Shown: positions 12,991 through 26,375, counted from the stretch's first letter. The stretch is 64,000 bases of DNA from Onchidella celtica (GCA_963931925.1 OZ007569.1:42251021-42315020); one strand, 5' to 3'. The notes: generated by a model not told the origin, from the sequence alone. Program-made: numbers and translations.

Positions 12991-15062
12991 CACATACCCA
13001 CCCATGTACTACCACAACCTGAAATAATACCCCAGCAACAACATTAACCACACGAAAAACAGTTATCGCCACCAGCATCTTCACCTACTACACCACCAAC
13101 TACTTTCACACTCCTCACTTTCACCGACTACAACACCAAACACATCAAATTTACACTGACGAGGCTCTTAAAACGAGAGCTCAATAAAGTACCCAGATAG
13201 ACCGTGAAAGGCCCAAAGTGGCCGTTGTCGTGCCGACGCGCAGCAGAACTCAAACTCAAACTCAGCAGCTCCGCAAAAATAACGTGCTAAAAGATGACAT
13301 TTAGTTTGAGAACAAGAGTCATGGCTAGACACATTCACGTCAATAGTTTATTTTGCCTCGACAAGTATACACAAAATGCATTCTGTCATATCAGAGAGTA
13401 CAGATGTATAGAAAGGGCTTACTTCCGCCAAATCGCGAAACTAGGTCGCTGCGGTAAACAAGAAATTGAAGAATTGAAGGAGACTTTCTTCACCAAAGAC
13501 CGTGTGCATATCTGTTTACTGTGGTTTGTTCATATTTTTTGGGCTGATTGAAACTATTTACAACCGTTTGTAAGCTCCTACGCCCCGTGGAAATGCACAA
13601 ACGGATATTGTTTACCGCAGCGACCTACTTTCCGCTCCGTGCTAACAGTGGTTTCGCAGAGCCTCCCGTGTCTCGCAGTGCAAATCGACCAATAGTGAAC
13701 CTCTCGCTATATATGTATACTCTCTGGTCATATTCAGGGTAGTAATACAGCACTGTATCATTTTTCCAGAACAATCGCGTGTTCGCTTGTGTGTGCACAA
13801 ATCTTGTTGTGTTAAGTCCTAATGGTGGCTTGTAGCACAGTTAAACTATCTTCTAGTACGGTTAAATGACAACGTCTCGTCACCACCCCCCCCCCCCACC
13901 CACCCACTCCTTCCGCAACCGCCCCCCTCCCCCCTCCCCCTTTTTCTAGCACAGTTTAATTACGACTGTCTCATCCCCCAATCTCCCTCCCCCCTCCCCC
14001 CTCCTCGGCTCTTCATCATTTTCTATAAATAAAGTCCATTAAGAACACCTGTTGTCCTCTTTAAGACTAATACCTATTTATGTTTCTAGGTACGAGAGCG
14101 AAGATAACACTTTAACCACTTGTCTTTTATACGGATGTCGTACGCGGCATAGGCCGGTTGTACTCTTGGCACGCCTTGTCTAATATTTTCTCTTCTGTAG
14201 CCATGCAGCACAAAAAGAGATGGGCTTGAAACATCGTAATGGACTTTTAAAAACAATCAAAATTGTCACCAGCGACGGTGTAACACCTTGCCAGCCAATT
14301 ATTTCTTCCTTTTTTTTTTTTTTTTAACCTGTCGAGAAATAAATGAGAATCCCGCATTTGTTAAAATAAATTGATATAATATATACATATATTTATTAAA
14401 CTGTATTAGTCAGCTAGAATTTCTTAACCGCCACAAATGTGGTAGCTATGCGGTGCGAGGTCATAAAATTCTTAACAAAGGCAACAGTTATCTGTGGTAA
14501 TTTGAAGAATTTTTTCGTTTTCTTTTTTAATTTAAACTGGAAATTTCCATCTGTCTCGGTTGTTTTTCGTTGTTTCGTTTTGTTTGACAATCTTGGGAAA
14601 TAAAATACTTGAAATTGCTTGAAATTGAAAAGTAGCAAATTAGTCGAAATTGTCTGTATTTTTTTTTTCTATTGTTACAGGAACATACGCAATTGGGAGC
14701 AATAACTGGATGTTATTTGTTGAAACACAATATCCCGACACCTTAGCTTTTTTTTTTTTTTTTCTTTAATTTTCATTCTTCGGTGTTCTGAGAAACCAGG
14801 GAGATGCTGCTGATTCCCGCAAGGCGTTTCAAACTAATCATATCCGAGATATTCGTTGCAACTTAATACTGTAACAGCCGAGTTCGTTCAAATTAGAAGA
14901 TCCTCTGATTTTCTCATGGCAAAAACAAACAAACAAAACAAAAAAAAAACACAAAAAAAACAAGGCATTTCAAACCACGCCAAGACAAAGCGGTTCTCAC
15001 AGCTATTTCATCACCGTTGTCCCTTATCTTAAAATATACAGCTGCTGCTTTTACTAGTTTCG
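12991..15062. other. Gene-free intronic DNA
   Basis: Holds repeat E copy 2, C-rich blocks at 13887-14003 and T runs at 14310 and 14750. No gene signal seen. Confidence 0.7.
13210..13260 (+). repeat. Short dispersed repeat E, copy 2
   Basis: Reads CCCAAAGTGGCCGTTGTCGT, then GCCGACGCGCAGCAGAACTC, matching 9183-9230. The CAAACT end is locally triplicated here. Confidence 0.55.
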
Positions 15063-15203
15063 GGGCTGTCTTCACATCACTGTGGGGCCCCTGGGCAAAG
15101 CAGTAGGCTGCGCCCCCCCCCCCTCCTATGCAGCTACTCAGAAATGTGCATGAATGGGGCTGCCGGGCAACTGCCCAGTTTGCCCATGCGTTAAGAAGGC
15201 TCT
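15063..15203 (-). mobile_element. Short inverted-terminus element family C, copy 1
   Basis: Reading the minus strand, it runs from AGAGCCTTCTTAACGCATGG through a TGGGCAGTTGCCC palindrome to a GGGGCCCCA block and a degenerate GTGAAGACAGCCCC terminus. The copy at 32394-32550 has the same order of blocks in the opposite orientation. The middle is expanded by C runs at about 15113-15123. Confidence 0.65.
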
Positions 15204-18200
15204 AATACTTCAACATAAGCACTTAGGTCCGGAGGGGAGGGAATGTCCCCCCCCCCCTTCCCCCGGTACGAAAACCTACACGGGGGAGGGGGTCTGGGGA
15301 ACGTACGCGCGCTTTGCTATTATGGTAGTGAAGAAAAAAGTCTGCTTTTATTTAACTTTTTGGAGTAAAATTAAGCTGTTGGATTATACAAAAATCGTGT
15401 TGCTAATGAAGCAGTCAAATAGTGATTTCTACCACAACGACAGTATGGATGGATACCGGATCACAACAACATTAGTCACCACTACAACAAGAAATGCTCT
15501 ACTGCCACCATTGCGACTTAAAACAAGTACGCCTACTTCATATTCTGCTACGACATTAAAATGCGTTTTTTTTTAGAAAAGAATGTATTGCAACGAGTCG
15601 ATGCTCGCAGTTCTGAAACATTTAAGTCCTGTCAGTATACTTCCACACTGCCACGTTCACATCCAAGTAGTTAATACTGTTAGTATTCGAGTGTTATTTA
15701 ATTAAAATGTATTTATATTTCACTCCCTCGTTAATATTGAAGACATAGCCTACCTACCATTTTATGACAGCCGAAGGATAGTTAATGATATACAGTGTGA
15801 ATTATGACTTTTTTTTGACTTCAGCAGTTGATATAATTGTCATTTATGAATATGCTCAAGAATTTAGCTATCGTATTTACTTATCGTATTCCTGCGTAAT
15901 AGACGGGTGGCCTTATATTTCTTGCGATCGATACTGAAATGGACTCATACAGGACTCATAAAGTTAAAGCTAGTAGCGTGAGTTCAGTGCGAAACCAGAA
16001 TATAGGCTGCTGGATACGAAACAGCGATTGTCTTTTTTTGTTTTTTTGTCTTTGATCATCATTTAGGGATGTTTGAAAGGAGAAATTACTGGATGAACCA
16101 TGTTGTATTTGCTCTGTCATCAGATCCCGTTTTTCAGCAGAACTTGGTAGAAATTGCTTTAATTTAGTTTCCCCTGTATATAAGTGTGAAGGAACAATGT
16201 TGAGAAGGAGTTCCCCCCTTGTGTACTCTTTGCGGTAAAAAGTGACATGTTTCCTCCAACGCCACAAAAAATGCATAAGAGAATGTAGTGCCAACAAGCG
16301 CAGTGTTTTTATAAGGGTATTATAGTATTATTTCCAAAACATTAAATAAATGTGCCAAGTCTGTTCTTGCTGAAATGGCACAGCATGCCGAAATTTCAGA
16401 ATGTTCGGCTTTCATCTGGAGCCAGGAAACATAGCGGGATAATAAACTTCACACGATGATAGTGTAACATTATTTACGTGTATTAAGGAGGCACTTCTCG
16501 TGATGCCATCAATATTATGTAAACCGAAGTATTACTGACTGGATAACACATTCCAGACGAGGACTGGATAATGTTTGAACAAAATGCTGATCATTTAAAA
16601 GAAAACATCATGAAGTGGCTGAAAATGTCGTTTCACCTGTTATCATCGCTTGAGTGAAATACATATTATACATGTTTATGTATATTTATATATAGATAAT
16701 GGAACAATTTTATAACATTTGCAGACGTCCGTCGCGACTATTCCATTTTTAACGAACCTTACAACCTTCAGAACTTAGACATCTCCTATTTGCTACGATC
16801 TTTACGATGGCATGGCTTTAAATTCACCCAAGCCATAGAAATTGTAAAACGGTGCGTTATAAGCTAATAGTTATTAATCATTGCGACATTGATTCATGTT
16901 CGAGCTAAATTTTGGCAAAGATTTTAATATATATTGTTCAGAAAAAATACCGATCAAAGGGGATAGAGTCCTACGGAAATTACCCCACCAAATATCGAAT
17001 CTCAGCAAGAAGGGGGGAACGACTTTGAAGGAGGAGCCGCTTTGAATTAGGTAGGGGCAAGAGATCTTCAAAATTGGTAATTCTAAGGTGGCAGCTTTTA
17101 ATGTAATAGCAAAGAAAGCCAGTATGCTACGTCAGATGATCTGAGTTATTAGAGGTTTTCTGCTAATTGTAACACGATAACTGGTTAACTTTTCCCATTC
17201 CATTTTCAGTGCCTTGTGAATGCGACACCTGTTGGCAAGTTTAATAAGCAATTACCTGTAGATCTAACCCGCGTTTCATTTCCTTGGCAGAAAATGTGAA
17301 TTCTTTATGCAGAAAAAAAAAGGGCCTAATTGCTCCTCATTTTTTTTTTGCGTGTCGAGTTACTGAGTGCATTGCAAATTTTGTTTTTCTCTTTCTTTTT
17401 TTGTTTTTGCTAGAATTCTCTTACACCTACAACACAAAATATAACAGCGCATAAAGTCAAACGCTGGAATATGGTCTTGTTTTTATCTGATCACTTGGGC
17501 TTTCTGCGATGGCGTCCTTCTTTTAAGACCATTAAGATATGCAATTTTTTTTTTTTTTTTTACATGTACAAATTTAGTGGTCTTTGTCTTAACAAGAGAG
17601 AATCCATTTTTCTTGTATATTATTTTGTTTCAACTGGTGGCTATCTTCTCATAGGCTGCTTTCATTTTCTCGCCCTCTGTTCTCGTAGTCTTTGTTTTCC
17701 TGGCGGAATTGGCAAATAACGTGACGTGGCTGTCTCATTAAGAATTTGAGTATGGCAACATCTGGGCGAATATCTTGTCTTATTAAAAGCTACAGCCCTC
17801 GATTAAACAAGACTAGTGGCTCGAGCCATCTTGGCTATGCTCGAGCGCAAGAGAGACGAGAACATTTGAATGGTAAATTGATACGCAGCATTAATTTTAT
17901 CTCATACCTCAGGTGGAAGCTGGCCCCACTTAAGTGGGATTCTCTTTATCGTATGTATAAATTTTACGGAACAGTAATATGGGGCCATTAGTCAGTGACT
18001 GCTATTGGGGAGGGGGAGGGGTGGGGGAAGTTAGATGCACGTTTGAAGTGAATGTAATAATAATAAAAAAAGGGTTCTTGAAGAATACCTCGGGTTGTTG
18101 TTTTTTCGCATTTTGAGGGGGGGGGGGGTTGGGACAAAAAATAAACATTAACCATAACTAAACCTAAAGTTACAAGATAAAGCCACGGGGATACACTAAA

Positions 18201-21200
18201 ACACGCATATACACTCACACTCACACGACAGCTATGCATTAAATCGACTCTCTAAACTAACCGTAGCGTTTTTCGCCATGAAACCACTACCTTGCCACAC
18301 ACAAGGGTAAAAATCTAACGACAGCCACACCAGAATAATAAAAGCAAAACGACTTGTAAGTTGAAAACAACAACAACAACAACAACAACAACAAGAAAAA
18401 ACGCCCACATGACAAAACAAAACAAAACAAAACAAAACACGTGTTGCATATGCGTACAATAATCAAAATTTCAAAGCTTTTAGAGTATTACATGCATGTG
18501 GTGAGGTGTGTGTGCGGACAGGCTGAGGGGTGGGGATTGGGGTAGGGTGGGGGAGGGTTGAGAGTGGCGTAGGATGTGGAAAAAAGCTTCAATTGTGTGA
18601 AACAGAAAAGAAAACATGCCTTATATCAGTTTATCACAATCCTCACGTATGGTTTCTCCAGAAGGTGATTAGTGACGTCCTTTATAAATGTAACTGCCTC
18701 GTGTCGCATATTCGAAGCTAGCATCGGTCCAGCTTAAAACTGATCATTTAAGTGAGCTCTTCAGCATTATGAAACTGATTATTCATGCTCCCCTGTGGAG
18801 ATAGATCTCAAGCTGTGGAGCTGAGCCACACGACGCTATCGCGAGGCTCTAACACCTTGAAGATCTCAGGAAAATGGGCCGCCGCTTCACCTCACAAGCG
18901 CAGAGTGTAGCATTTCGCAGCTAGGCAGTAACAGCTTGCAAAGGATTCTGAGGACATCGTAAGAAAATGAACCAGGAATATTTATCCATCCATCTTTTGT
19001 TTTATAATGAAAAGTTCTGAACGTGTTAAATAAAAAAAAAAAGTGGTCTTTCGAGAAAGGCATTGTACGAACTTGTATACGTCATGTGTAGACTTTTTGG
19101 ATGTCTTTTATATTTTCCACATGTACATTCGACGTCCATGCCACATTTTTGTAATTGTCGCTAAGGCACGCGCGAAACCTTGTTTTTCCCATCCATTGTT
19201 GACCATGAAATCGATCATCGTAATTATTCTGTCAGGCATGGGCATAAATTTGAAGTTTTAAAAGCACCCTGTTGAATTAAAACATTTGAACATTGACTGT
19301 TTATGGAATAAAGACAGAATCAATACTTCCATTTGTCAGATTGTTCAATATTGTAACTGGCGGCTGCAGTTATTTGTGAAAGCAGATGAAAATTCATTGT
19401 TAAATCCTGTCTTCTCTCAAGTAATATGACTGTCAAGTTTTGACTGCTGTACCGACAGTATACATGTGTCTCCCGTAGAGCCTGGTTTGGCAACAGGTGG
19501 GCTGAGTAATAGCGTAGAAAAAGCTCCCTTAATGAGGACTTGTTCTGTACTCGTTACAAAGATAGAAATCATGTGGCAGTTATCTTTTCTCGCATTTAGC
19601 GACGAGTGTCATCTTTCCTGTGCTAAAGCTGTCAATATTCCATGTCAAAGATGGTATCCTTAATCTGTGAATACTTAAATTTACCTTTTGGTTTCAAAAG
19701 TGGAATTCATACAAAATCCGCTTTCACCGAGAAACCCCCGAATTTCCTTTTCCCCTGTCACTGTGGCATCCAGATTGCAAGTCTATTTATTTGATTGCTG
19801 ACATGTTTACCAAACTGTTTAGGAGACTCGATGTTTTTATGAAGTAAAGCGTTTCTCCGGACGATAAACAACAACAACAACAAACAACAGCAACAAACAT
19901 CCAGCATTTTTAACGAGAACGGTCAGCTCGTGGCTTTTTTTTTTTTTTAGTGTAAAATGACCCTACCAAATATTTATAAACTCTAAGAGAAAACACATAC
20001 ATACAAAAAGACAGAAATATTAGAAACATCTGTGATTCATTTTTTCAGTGGGAAATAAAGGCCCATCTGGATGAAGCCTACGATGGCCAATTGATAATAT
20101 ACATTTCGGTTCCCTTCCCCCCCCCCCCCCCTCCGAGCTGTTGTAACTAAAAAAGAAGTCCATTTTCCCCCCATTGGTTCATTCCCCGTTTGGGTGCGTG
20201 CGAGACGCTCTCTTGGCCACGTGCCGAAATGGCGCACGACATTTAGACATTCTTTAAGTCAACGGGGGCCTTTTGAAAACGTGCCCATCATTTCTGCATA
20301 TGAAGATGATATCAGTTTTGCGTTGCACTTAGAGTTCGAACCTCCATCAAGCATTCTGAGTTTCCTTTGATCTTGCGCCAAGCTGCGGTGATTTACATGC
20401 AGTATTAAAATCATGCGCCACTCCAGAGGTTGAATAGCTAGATCTTGGCTGCGTTCAGGCATAGATAAAGGCCCAAGTTGCATACTGCAACGCGTGTTAT
20501 CAATAAGAGGTCGTGTGCCGCAACGTTTGCCTGTCTGCAAGAGATAACGCAACCTTACTTCTCACGAAGACAAGCTACCGTTTTAAACCCTCCTCTATTT
20601 ATTTCTATTCTTCCCGGAGATTACACACACCTTCGTTACGTACTTTACACGTTCTGCTCTACGGCGCTTACTTTGTTACACAGACACGAACGTATACACG
20701 TATTACGCCACTCCAAAGTTCATTTCTGAATTTTCATTAGCACTGAGGTAAAAAAAACAGCAACAAAAAACCCCCCGAGTATTCCATGGGTGTTGCACGC
20801 GTCGCCAGTCCTCGAGGATTGTGAGGACGGTCAACAACACCTCTGAGTGTGTGGGGATGACGTAAATTATAAATTAATTGAAAACTGTTGCCATTTTATT
20901 TTTATCTCCCCTTTCCGCCAGCGTGTTTGTCTGTTTTCATATGCATGTTTGTCGCTTTCTTCTCATCTTAATTTGTTCATTTTCTGTCCATTACAGTTTT
21001 TTGAGACATTGGTAATCTCTCACATTCTTTCTCCATCGATCCCTCCTCGTCTATTTGCTAGTAAAGAGGAAGTAATAAAAAGTTAATGACTGGGTTTGTG
21101 GCTATCACAGACAGATCTCCTAAGTTACCCATTCTCCTACAACTTCCTAATGTCTCGACTTTTTCCACGCACTGAACAATCGCCGCCATGTCGGACTTGC

Positions 21201-24200
21201 TTCCTCAAGAAAACTCATTTAAACTCTCACAACGAAGTGGTTAGTGCCCCAGATATCAATCAGTCTGTCTGCTGTTACAGACAGACAACCGCATGTATGC
21301 ACGCACAAAACAGATTTCCCAACCATATGCGATGGAAGACTGGCAGTGTTTTGCCAGAGTAGATCGAAACACATTCCTCACCCGCGGTCTTTGTGAAAGT
21401 CCTATCTTTCATATCTGATTTAAATCTTCGGGTTGATGACAGACGGCGTTTTCATTAACATATTGAATTATACGCTTTCAACATGCGGGTAGCAATATTG
21501 CTTGGATGTGAATATACGTAGGGAACGCCTACATTGAAAAATCTGACGAGAAAACTACAGTAGAGTTTATCATCGTCAGCCATCGAAAGTTACATAAAAA
21601 GAATTACCTGTAATATGCCCAGGTCCATCTGGGCCTCAAAACTAGCCGTATAGTTAGCTGTACTTGAAGATCAGTGGGTGCACTACCTTTTGTGTAAGCC
21701 ACGTCGAGGCAGAACTGATGCTGTTAAAGTGCGGCACGTTGAAAAAACAACAACAACAAACAAACCGTGAAGTCTAATAAATTAAAATAGAGTCATCAAG
21801 AAATTTTTGCTCAATATCTCAACTTTAGCTTTTAGTGATACTAAGTCCTTCATTAATTTTTTCGCACAACAACGTGTCTAGAAAATGTACTATTTTGCCG
21901 GGATATGGAATAGAGAGATATTTCTAGTATGAGAACAGTATAATTATCAGCTAGAGAATGAAATAACACCTGTGCACTTGCAGACTTGGAAATTACAAGT
22001 GGATTCTTTGAGCCTGCCAATGGAAGGATAGGCTGGTCTCGTGTCAAGTTTTATTTGCAAAGTCCACTGTCAGATTCAGTTCTAGCTGACAGTGAAGAAT
22101 CACATATTACCCGAGTGCCTCTTCACTGTCACTGACACTTAGGTTTAGATTTAAACAGGTTGTTGTATTTCAAGGCAAAGGCGAGAGCCGTTATTAGCCT
22201 TATAATTTCCGTTATTTCCGTTTTTGGGCAAACTGGAGATGGGAATATAAAAAAATAAAGGAAAATTAAACAGCACGTAGGAATTACTCAGGTGCGTTAC
22301 CGTGTCCAGTGGTATGACCGCTTAATTAACGTCCCCGCTATATAGACGCATGTGTATTGATGTTATAAATGAGCGCTCACTGAAACAAACAGATGAGCAG
22401 GTTACGGTAACAAAATAATTTTATGTAACGGCACTGTACAATAGGCAAAATACGAGTCTGTACAATATTTATGGAAAAAGTGACACGCTTTGGCAAGTTC
22501 ATTCCCTTTTGAGGCTGACCTAATTTGTGAATAATTTTATCTATGGCAATTGATTTTCGACTGATTTTCGATACTTGGAATGTAAATAAACCTGCATTGT
22601 AATTTGAAATTTCCATGGTCGAAAGAGTGGGGCTTTTTGCCCCTCCCCCCCCCTTTTTCCAAAAAGGGGGGGCAAAGTTTGTCTTCTGTTTCTGTGCAGA
22701 AAGAGTAAAAAAAAAAAGGCAATAAATAAATTATTGTAACATAATGCCACAAGATATACGTCAAGCCAGTGAGTGTGTTTACATTTTTCATTAATTTCTC
22801 ACACTCTTCAATGCCTGAGCCACCAGCCCCCTATAACTCTGTTGAAACGGTAAACAAATCTTATCCTGTAGTAATTCATATTCTCTGTGTCAAACACCGC
22901 TAACCCCCCTTGACTGCAAGTGACAATTAGCCGTTTAACACCCTTGGTGGTACTTGTCGCTGTCTTTCTTAGCCAATCAATGCCTCTAAGACAAATTGCT
23001 TGAAGGAGAAGCGCTCTCACTTCAGGGAGACAGATGAGATGAACCAATCGGATTAGCTGTGACACTAAGTGTTTGCTCGAGCGACCGGAAGTGGAACCTC
23101 ATGTATATTACCCTTGTTTGATCCTTTCATGATCTTGTTTACACGGGGTCAAGTTGCTTGTGGAATCGAAATATCCGTAGTGGAGATATTTAAGAATGAT
23201 TGTAGCTTTTGACATGACATAAATGAAAAGGCTATATAAACAAAGGTAAAAGGCAAATGGTGCAATATGGCATAATTCTTGTAAAAAAAAAAAAAGGAAA
23301 AAAGACTGTAACAGTTGTGCAGTTTTGATTGCATGCATACTATTCTATGAAAATGATCAAGTTTCTGTTCCTCTGATGTCTCCGTACAGTTTGTTTGCCC
23401 TCTTAGTTTGTAGTGAAAATGCAAATTAATGTTCTTCTTTATCCTCACCGCTCTGGAAACATAATTATAGTTTAATATCAGCGCATTCTACGCTCTCTTT
23501 CATGCCAGAAAATGAGACAGGGAACGCAGCAGATGATATTTTAAGACTTAGTCTAATACCATTGTGTCCGAACTGCTCGTTGCATTTAAAGCTGCTGAAG
23601 TTAGAACTCAGGTCACCATATTATTATGACGTGGTCTGTGTCAAATGAATTTATTTTACCTTGAGTGAACAAGAAAGCTAGACACGAAGACTTTGTTACA
23701 ACAGGAAATCCGCAGAGAAAGTGGAGAAGGGAGAAAAGCATGATCTTAACTTACTTTAATTTCGTAGTTAAATAATTATTGTATATAAACACAACTTATT
23801 TAACAAGAGACGTCTGTAATCACATTCTATATGAGTCAGTCTTGACATTTGTCAGTCTATCTTCACTAACTTGGTTTAATCTGCCCATAGCTGATTCAAG
23901 AAGAGTGAGGTCACACTTGCCAGGCGAGCTGAGATGACAAAGAGCAAAGACAAATTGACGTTGTGGAAAGTCCAGTGTTGACAATGCGGCTTTAAGCTTG
24001 TGGAACCGAAACGTTTGCGAACGCCCTAAAGTCTATTAGTTTATTGGCCCAGAGATTTCTGAGGATTCCGTGGGCGGGAGAAGATCCACAAAACCCTCTG
24101 TTACCCTCGAATATGATCTTGTCTATTAACTGTTGTATCATTCTGGCACGCGAGGAGTGCTAATCTGAGAATGGCCACAAATCTAATGCTTGTAAATCGT

Positions 24201-24877
24201 GGTGGAGTCAATAATAACCTTCGCCACCAACTGGTGCCATCTGAAATGATCTTGCTGCGAGTACATACCTAGCACTTCTATCATGTCCTCAGTTTTGAAT
24301 TATACATACTTGTCTCCGAATTAATGACGCCACCAAAGCAGGGTGATATTATTTACCCTTTTGTACCAGACAAAGATTTACTTTATCCAAAAACCTCTGA
24401 AATTTGTGAAACAGGGTTAAAATAGATAAATGTAAAAATAATATAAGATGAAATAAAATGAACTAAAATATTGATCACCAAAAGTTGATTGGCAGTAGAT
24501 ACATTTTAATTAAGAATTGTGTGTCAGAATTGCAAGAAATTAACAGCAGATGGCCTTTTTCAATAAACATAGTTTACTTGGCACTGGAGACTCACCAGTT
24601 TATCAAGCAGGGGTCAGCAGTGATGTTTTTGCTCTCAATATGTCATAAACTGGAATTAGCCCGGATCACGTTGTCCTCATAGTTGAATGTCATCTGACAC
24701 AGTCATGATCAGTCTACCTCCCCCCTGCAGGTGGTCATAATCCTTCAAGGAGGGTGCGGCCGGAACCACCGTTTTTTTTTTTTTTTTGCGTACAGACTAC
24801 ATGACTCATTCAGTTTGTATGTCTTAATACGTGAACTTGTGATTCTATTTCTCTGACTTGTTCAGCAAAAACCACTG
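15204..24877. other. Gene-free intronic DNA
   Basis: About 9.7 kb with no recognised gene or repeat pair apart from the CAA/CAAAA array at 18367. A small perfect hairpin (TGACAGTGAAG at 22087, CTTCACTGTCA at 22120) is present. GTATCCTT at 19654 matches a U12 donor but has no supporting exon. Confidence 0.65.
18367..18439 (+). repeat. (CAA)n followed by (CAAAA)n microsatellites
   Basis: CAA triplets at 18367-18394 and a CAAAA pentanucleotide array at 18412-18439. Confidence 0.9.
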
Positions 24878-25060
24878 ATGATGGATGGATCAATGGATGG
24901 ATGGATGGATGGATGGATGGATGGGTGGATGGATGGATGGATGGATGGATGGGCGGGTGGGCGGATAGATGGGTGGATGGGTGGGCGGATAGATGGGTGG
25001 ATGGGTGGGCGGATGGACAGATGGATGGATAGCTGATGATGGCTAGACGGATGGATGGAT
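24878..25060 (+). repeat. (GGAT)n tetranucleotide array
   Basis: GGAT repeats with GGGT and GGCGG variants. A higher-order period (GGGCGGATAGATGGGTGGAT) recurs in the middle. Confidence 0.9.
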
Positions 25061-26180
25061 GTATTGACGGATTAAGACTGTACATAGATAAGGGAGGAAA
25101 TGATAAATAATATTTAGCAACTCATTAGAATGCTGGGGTCAAACGTAGGGACGACTGTCAGCACCTGACTGTTGTAAGGGCAATTAGCTACGGTGTAAGT
25201 ACTGTTTTATCATCACTCTAATATCTGTATAGCAGAAAATGGAAAAGAGGTAAGCAGATGAATATTGGACTTGCTCACCTTAATAAACTTCTGCACAAGT
25301 GCACCTTAACTGTGCACACCTTAAACTTAATGTAGCGTCCACTTGCATACATTATTGGTCCAGTGCTGGCAGCAAAAAGGAGCGCCATGGATGTTTAGTA
25401 TGGGAAGCCAGTCTTGCATGGAATTGCGCTGAAAGAACATAACGAAACATGAAATAACTTGAACAAAGATGGTGGTTATAGATTAATTTGTGGCCGGCGA
25501 CAGCAGGATGGAGATAAGTGAGAGGACTAAATGTTGAAGTGCTCACTGCTCCGCGTCATTACACTCAGTGATGAAGGAAAATAAATTAAGATGAAACAGT
25601 TCATGCCCTGAAAGATGCTGGTCCTAATTGAAAATATTAAGGGGTGAAATTCGTCTGAAGACTATGTACCATTTGATGTTGTTTTTATGGTCACGACTAT
25701 GATGATATAGATACTGCGCAAAAAATGTCGTGTGATGATAGAAGGTATGGGATGGTATTGAAACTGTAGTGGAAATGTATTTGAGACATACCAGACGATG
25801 TTTGCGGCTAAAGACTAAGGGCAGATCACTTGCTGCTCTTGCCTTGAACTTGAATATCTCCCGCAGTCTCTCCCCCCCCCCCCCCCACCCCAGGGTTTCA
25901 GTTCTTTCAATCCTTTTCTTCTTCTCTCCTTCGTCTCCTTCTCGTTCTTCTCCCCATTCCTCTTCTTCTTATTGCACGGTTAAGGTTAATTTCTCTGTTA
26001 AAACACGGCATAAGATAAAATGGAAAAAAAAAAAGCGGCAACAACAAGAACAAGTCCCGCAATTTTATTTGCCAATTTTCAACTTTGTGTTTAGCAGGGC
26101 TGCTGTGGCCTACGGGCTGTCTGTGTCTTTTTCCTCCTTTTTAATCTCTAATTTAATTGAAAATTTGATTGAAAATTTAT
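25061..26180. other. Intron immediately upstream of the Prospero exon
   Basis: A run of about 16 C (25870-25886) is followed by a pyrimidine-rich TTCTTCTC block (25910-25970). The last 60 bases are T/A-rich with a repeated GATTGAAAATTT before the acceptor. No other exon recognised. Confidence 0.7.
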
Positions 26181-26182
26181 AG
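26181..26182 (+). promoter_or_regulatory. U2-type 3' splice site (AG) of the Prospero exon
   Basis: The sequence TTTATAG|TC ends an intron. A tract rich in T and C (about 26125-26150) lies upstream, with TAAT-type branch candidates between. There is an in-frame stop at 26170-26172, so the coding frame cannot extend left without a splice. Using this site makes the preceding exon junction phase 1 and adds residues [11 protein letters not shown] before the conserved S-T-L-T-P. Confidence 0.75.
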
Positions 26183-26369
26183 TCATGTTTGGCCCATCCT
26201 TAACCATTCACTACACTTCCACCCTGACCCCCATGCACCTGAGGAAAGCCAAGCTGATGTTTTTCTACACTCGCTACCCGAGCTCGTCGATCCTGAAGAT
26301 GTACTTCCCGGACGTCATGTTCAACAAGAACAACACTGCTCAGCTGGTCAAGTGGTTCTCCAACTTCAG
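26183..26369 (+). CDS. PROX1: Prospero/Prox homeodomain protein, internal exon (partial gene)
   Basis: Prospero/Prox proteins are nuclear transcription factors that control neural and other cell fates. They bind DNA through a fused homeo-Prospero domain. The exon reads in the frame of the ATG at 26185 and encodes about 62 residues. From about residue 12 it gives [16 protein letters not shown], then [16 protein letters not shown], then [17 protein letters not shown]. This is the diagnostic start of the atypical Prospero homeodomain, including the recognition-helix signature W-F-S-N-F-R. The exon is internal. The ATG at 26185 is not a start codon: it follows an AG acceptor with a pyrimidine-rich stretch about 30-60 nt upstream. 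The last codon (AG|G) is split by a GT donor, so the downstream intron is phase 2. The rest of the homeodomain (normally starting E-F-Y-Y-I-Q) and the Prospero domain must lie in later exons, none of which I found here. Reading through the donor stops at 26418. Family assignment is very secure; vertebrate-style PROX1 versus arthropod pros naming is only a label. Confidence 0.95.
26197..26216 (+). promoter_or_regulatory. Candidate U12-type branch site with nearby AC 3' splice sites
   Basis: TCCTTAAC at 26197-26204 is an exact match to the core of the U12 (minor spliceosome) branch-site consensus. AC dinucleotides that could end an AT-AC intron finish at 26211, 26214 and 26216. They lie 8, 11 and 13 nt from the second branch A, which is about the spacing used by U12 introns. 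In the U2-spliced form the same bases are coding (S-L-T). Drosophila prospero has a known twintron at this part of the protein. A chance match to a coding S-L-T triplet is the main alternative. Confidence 0.55.
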
Positions 26370-26375
26370 GTACGT
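26368..26375 (+). promoter_or_regulatory. U2-type 5' splice site of the Prospero exon
   Basis: CAG|GTACGT, with the cut after 26369, is close to the ideal U2 donor. It splits the arginine codon that ends W-F-S-N-F-R, so the homeodomain is interrupted in its third helix. Retention of this intron would add about 16 unrelated residues and then stop. Confidence 0.85.

Noticed and set aside
19654..19661. GTATCCTT, a perfect U12-type 5' splice site, as partner of the candidate U12 acceptor
   Set aside because: The coding frame before it shows no Prospero similarity, and one such octamer in 26 kb is near chance expectation.
20320..20350. GTTCGAACC resembling a tRNA T-loop
   Set aside because: No matching acceptor stem, D-arm or anticodon arm can be drawn around it.
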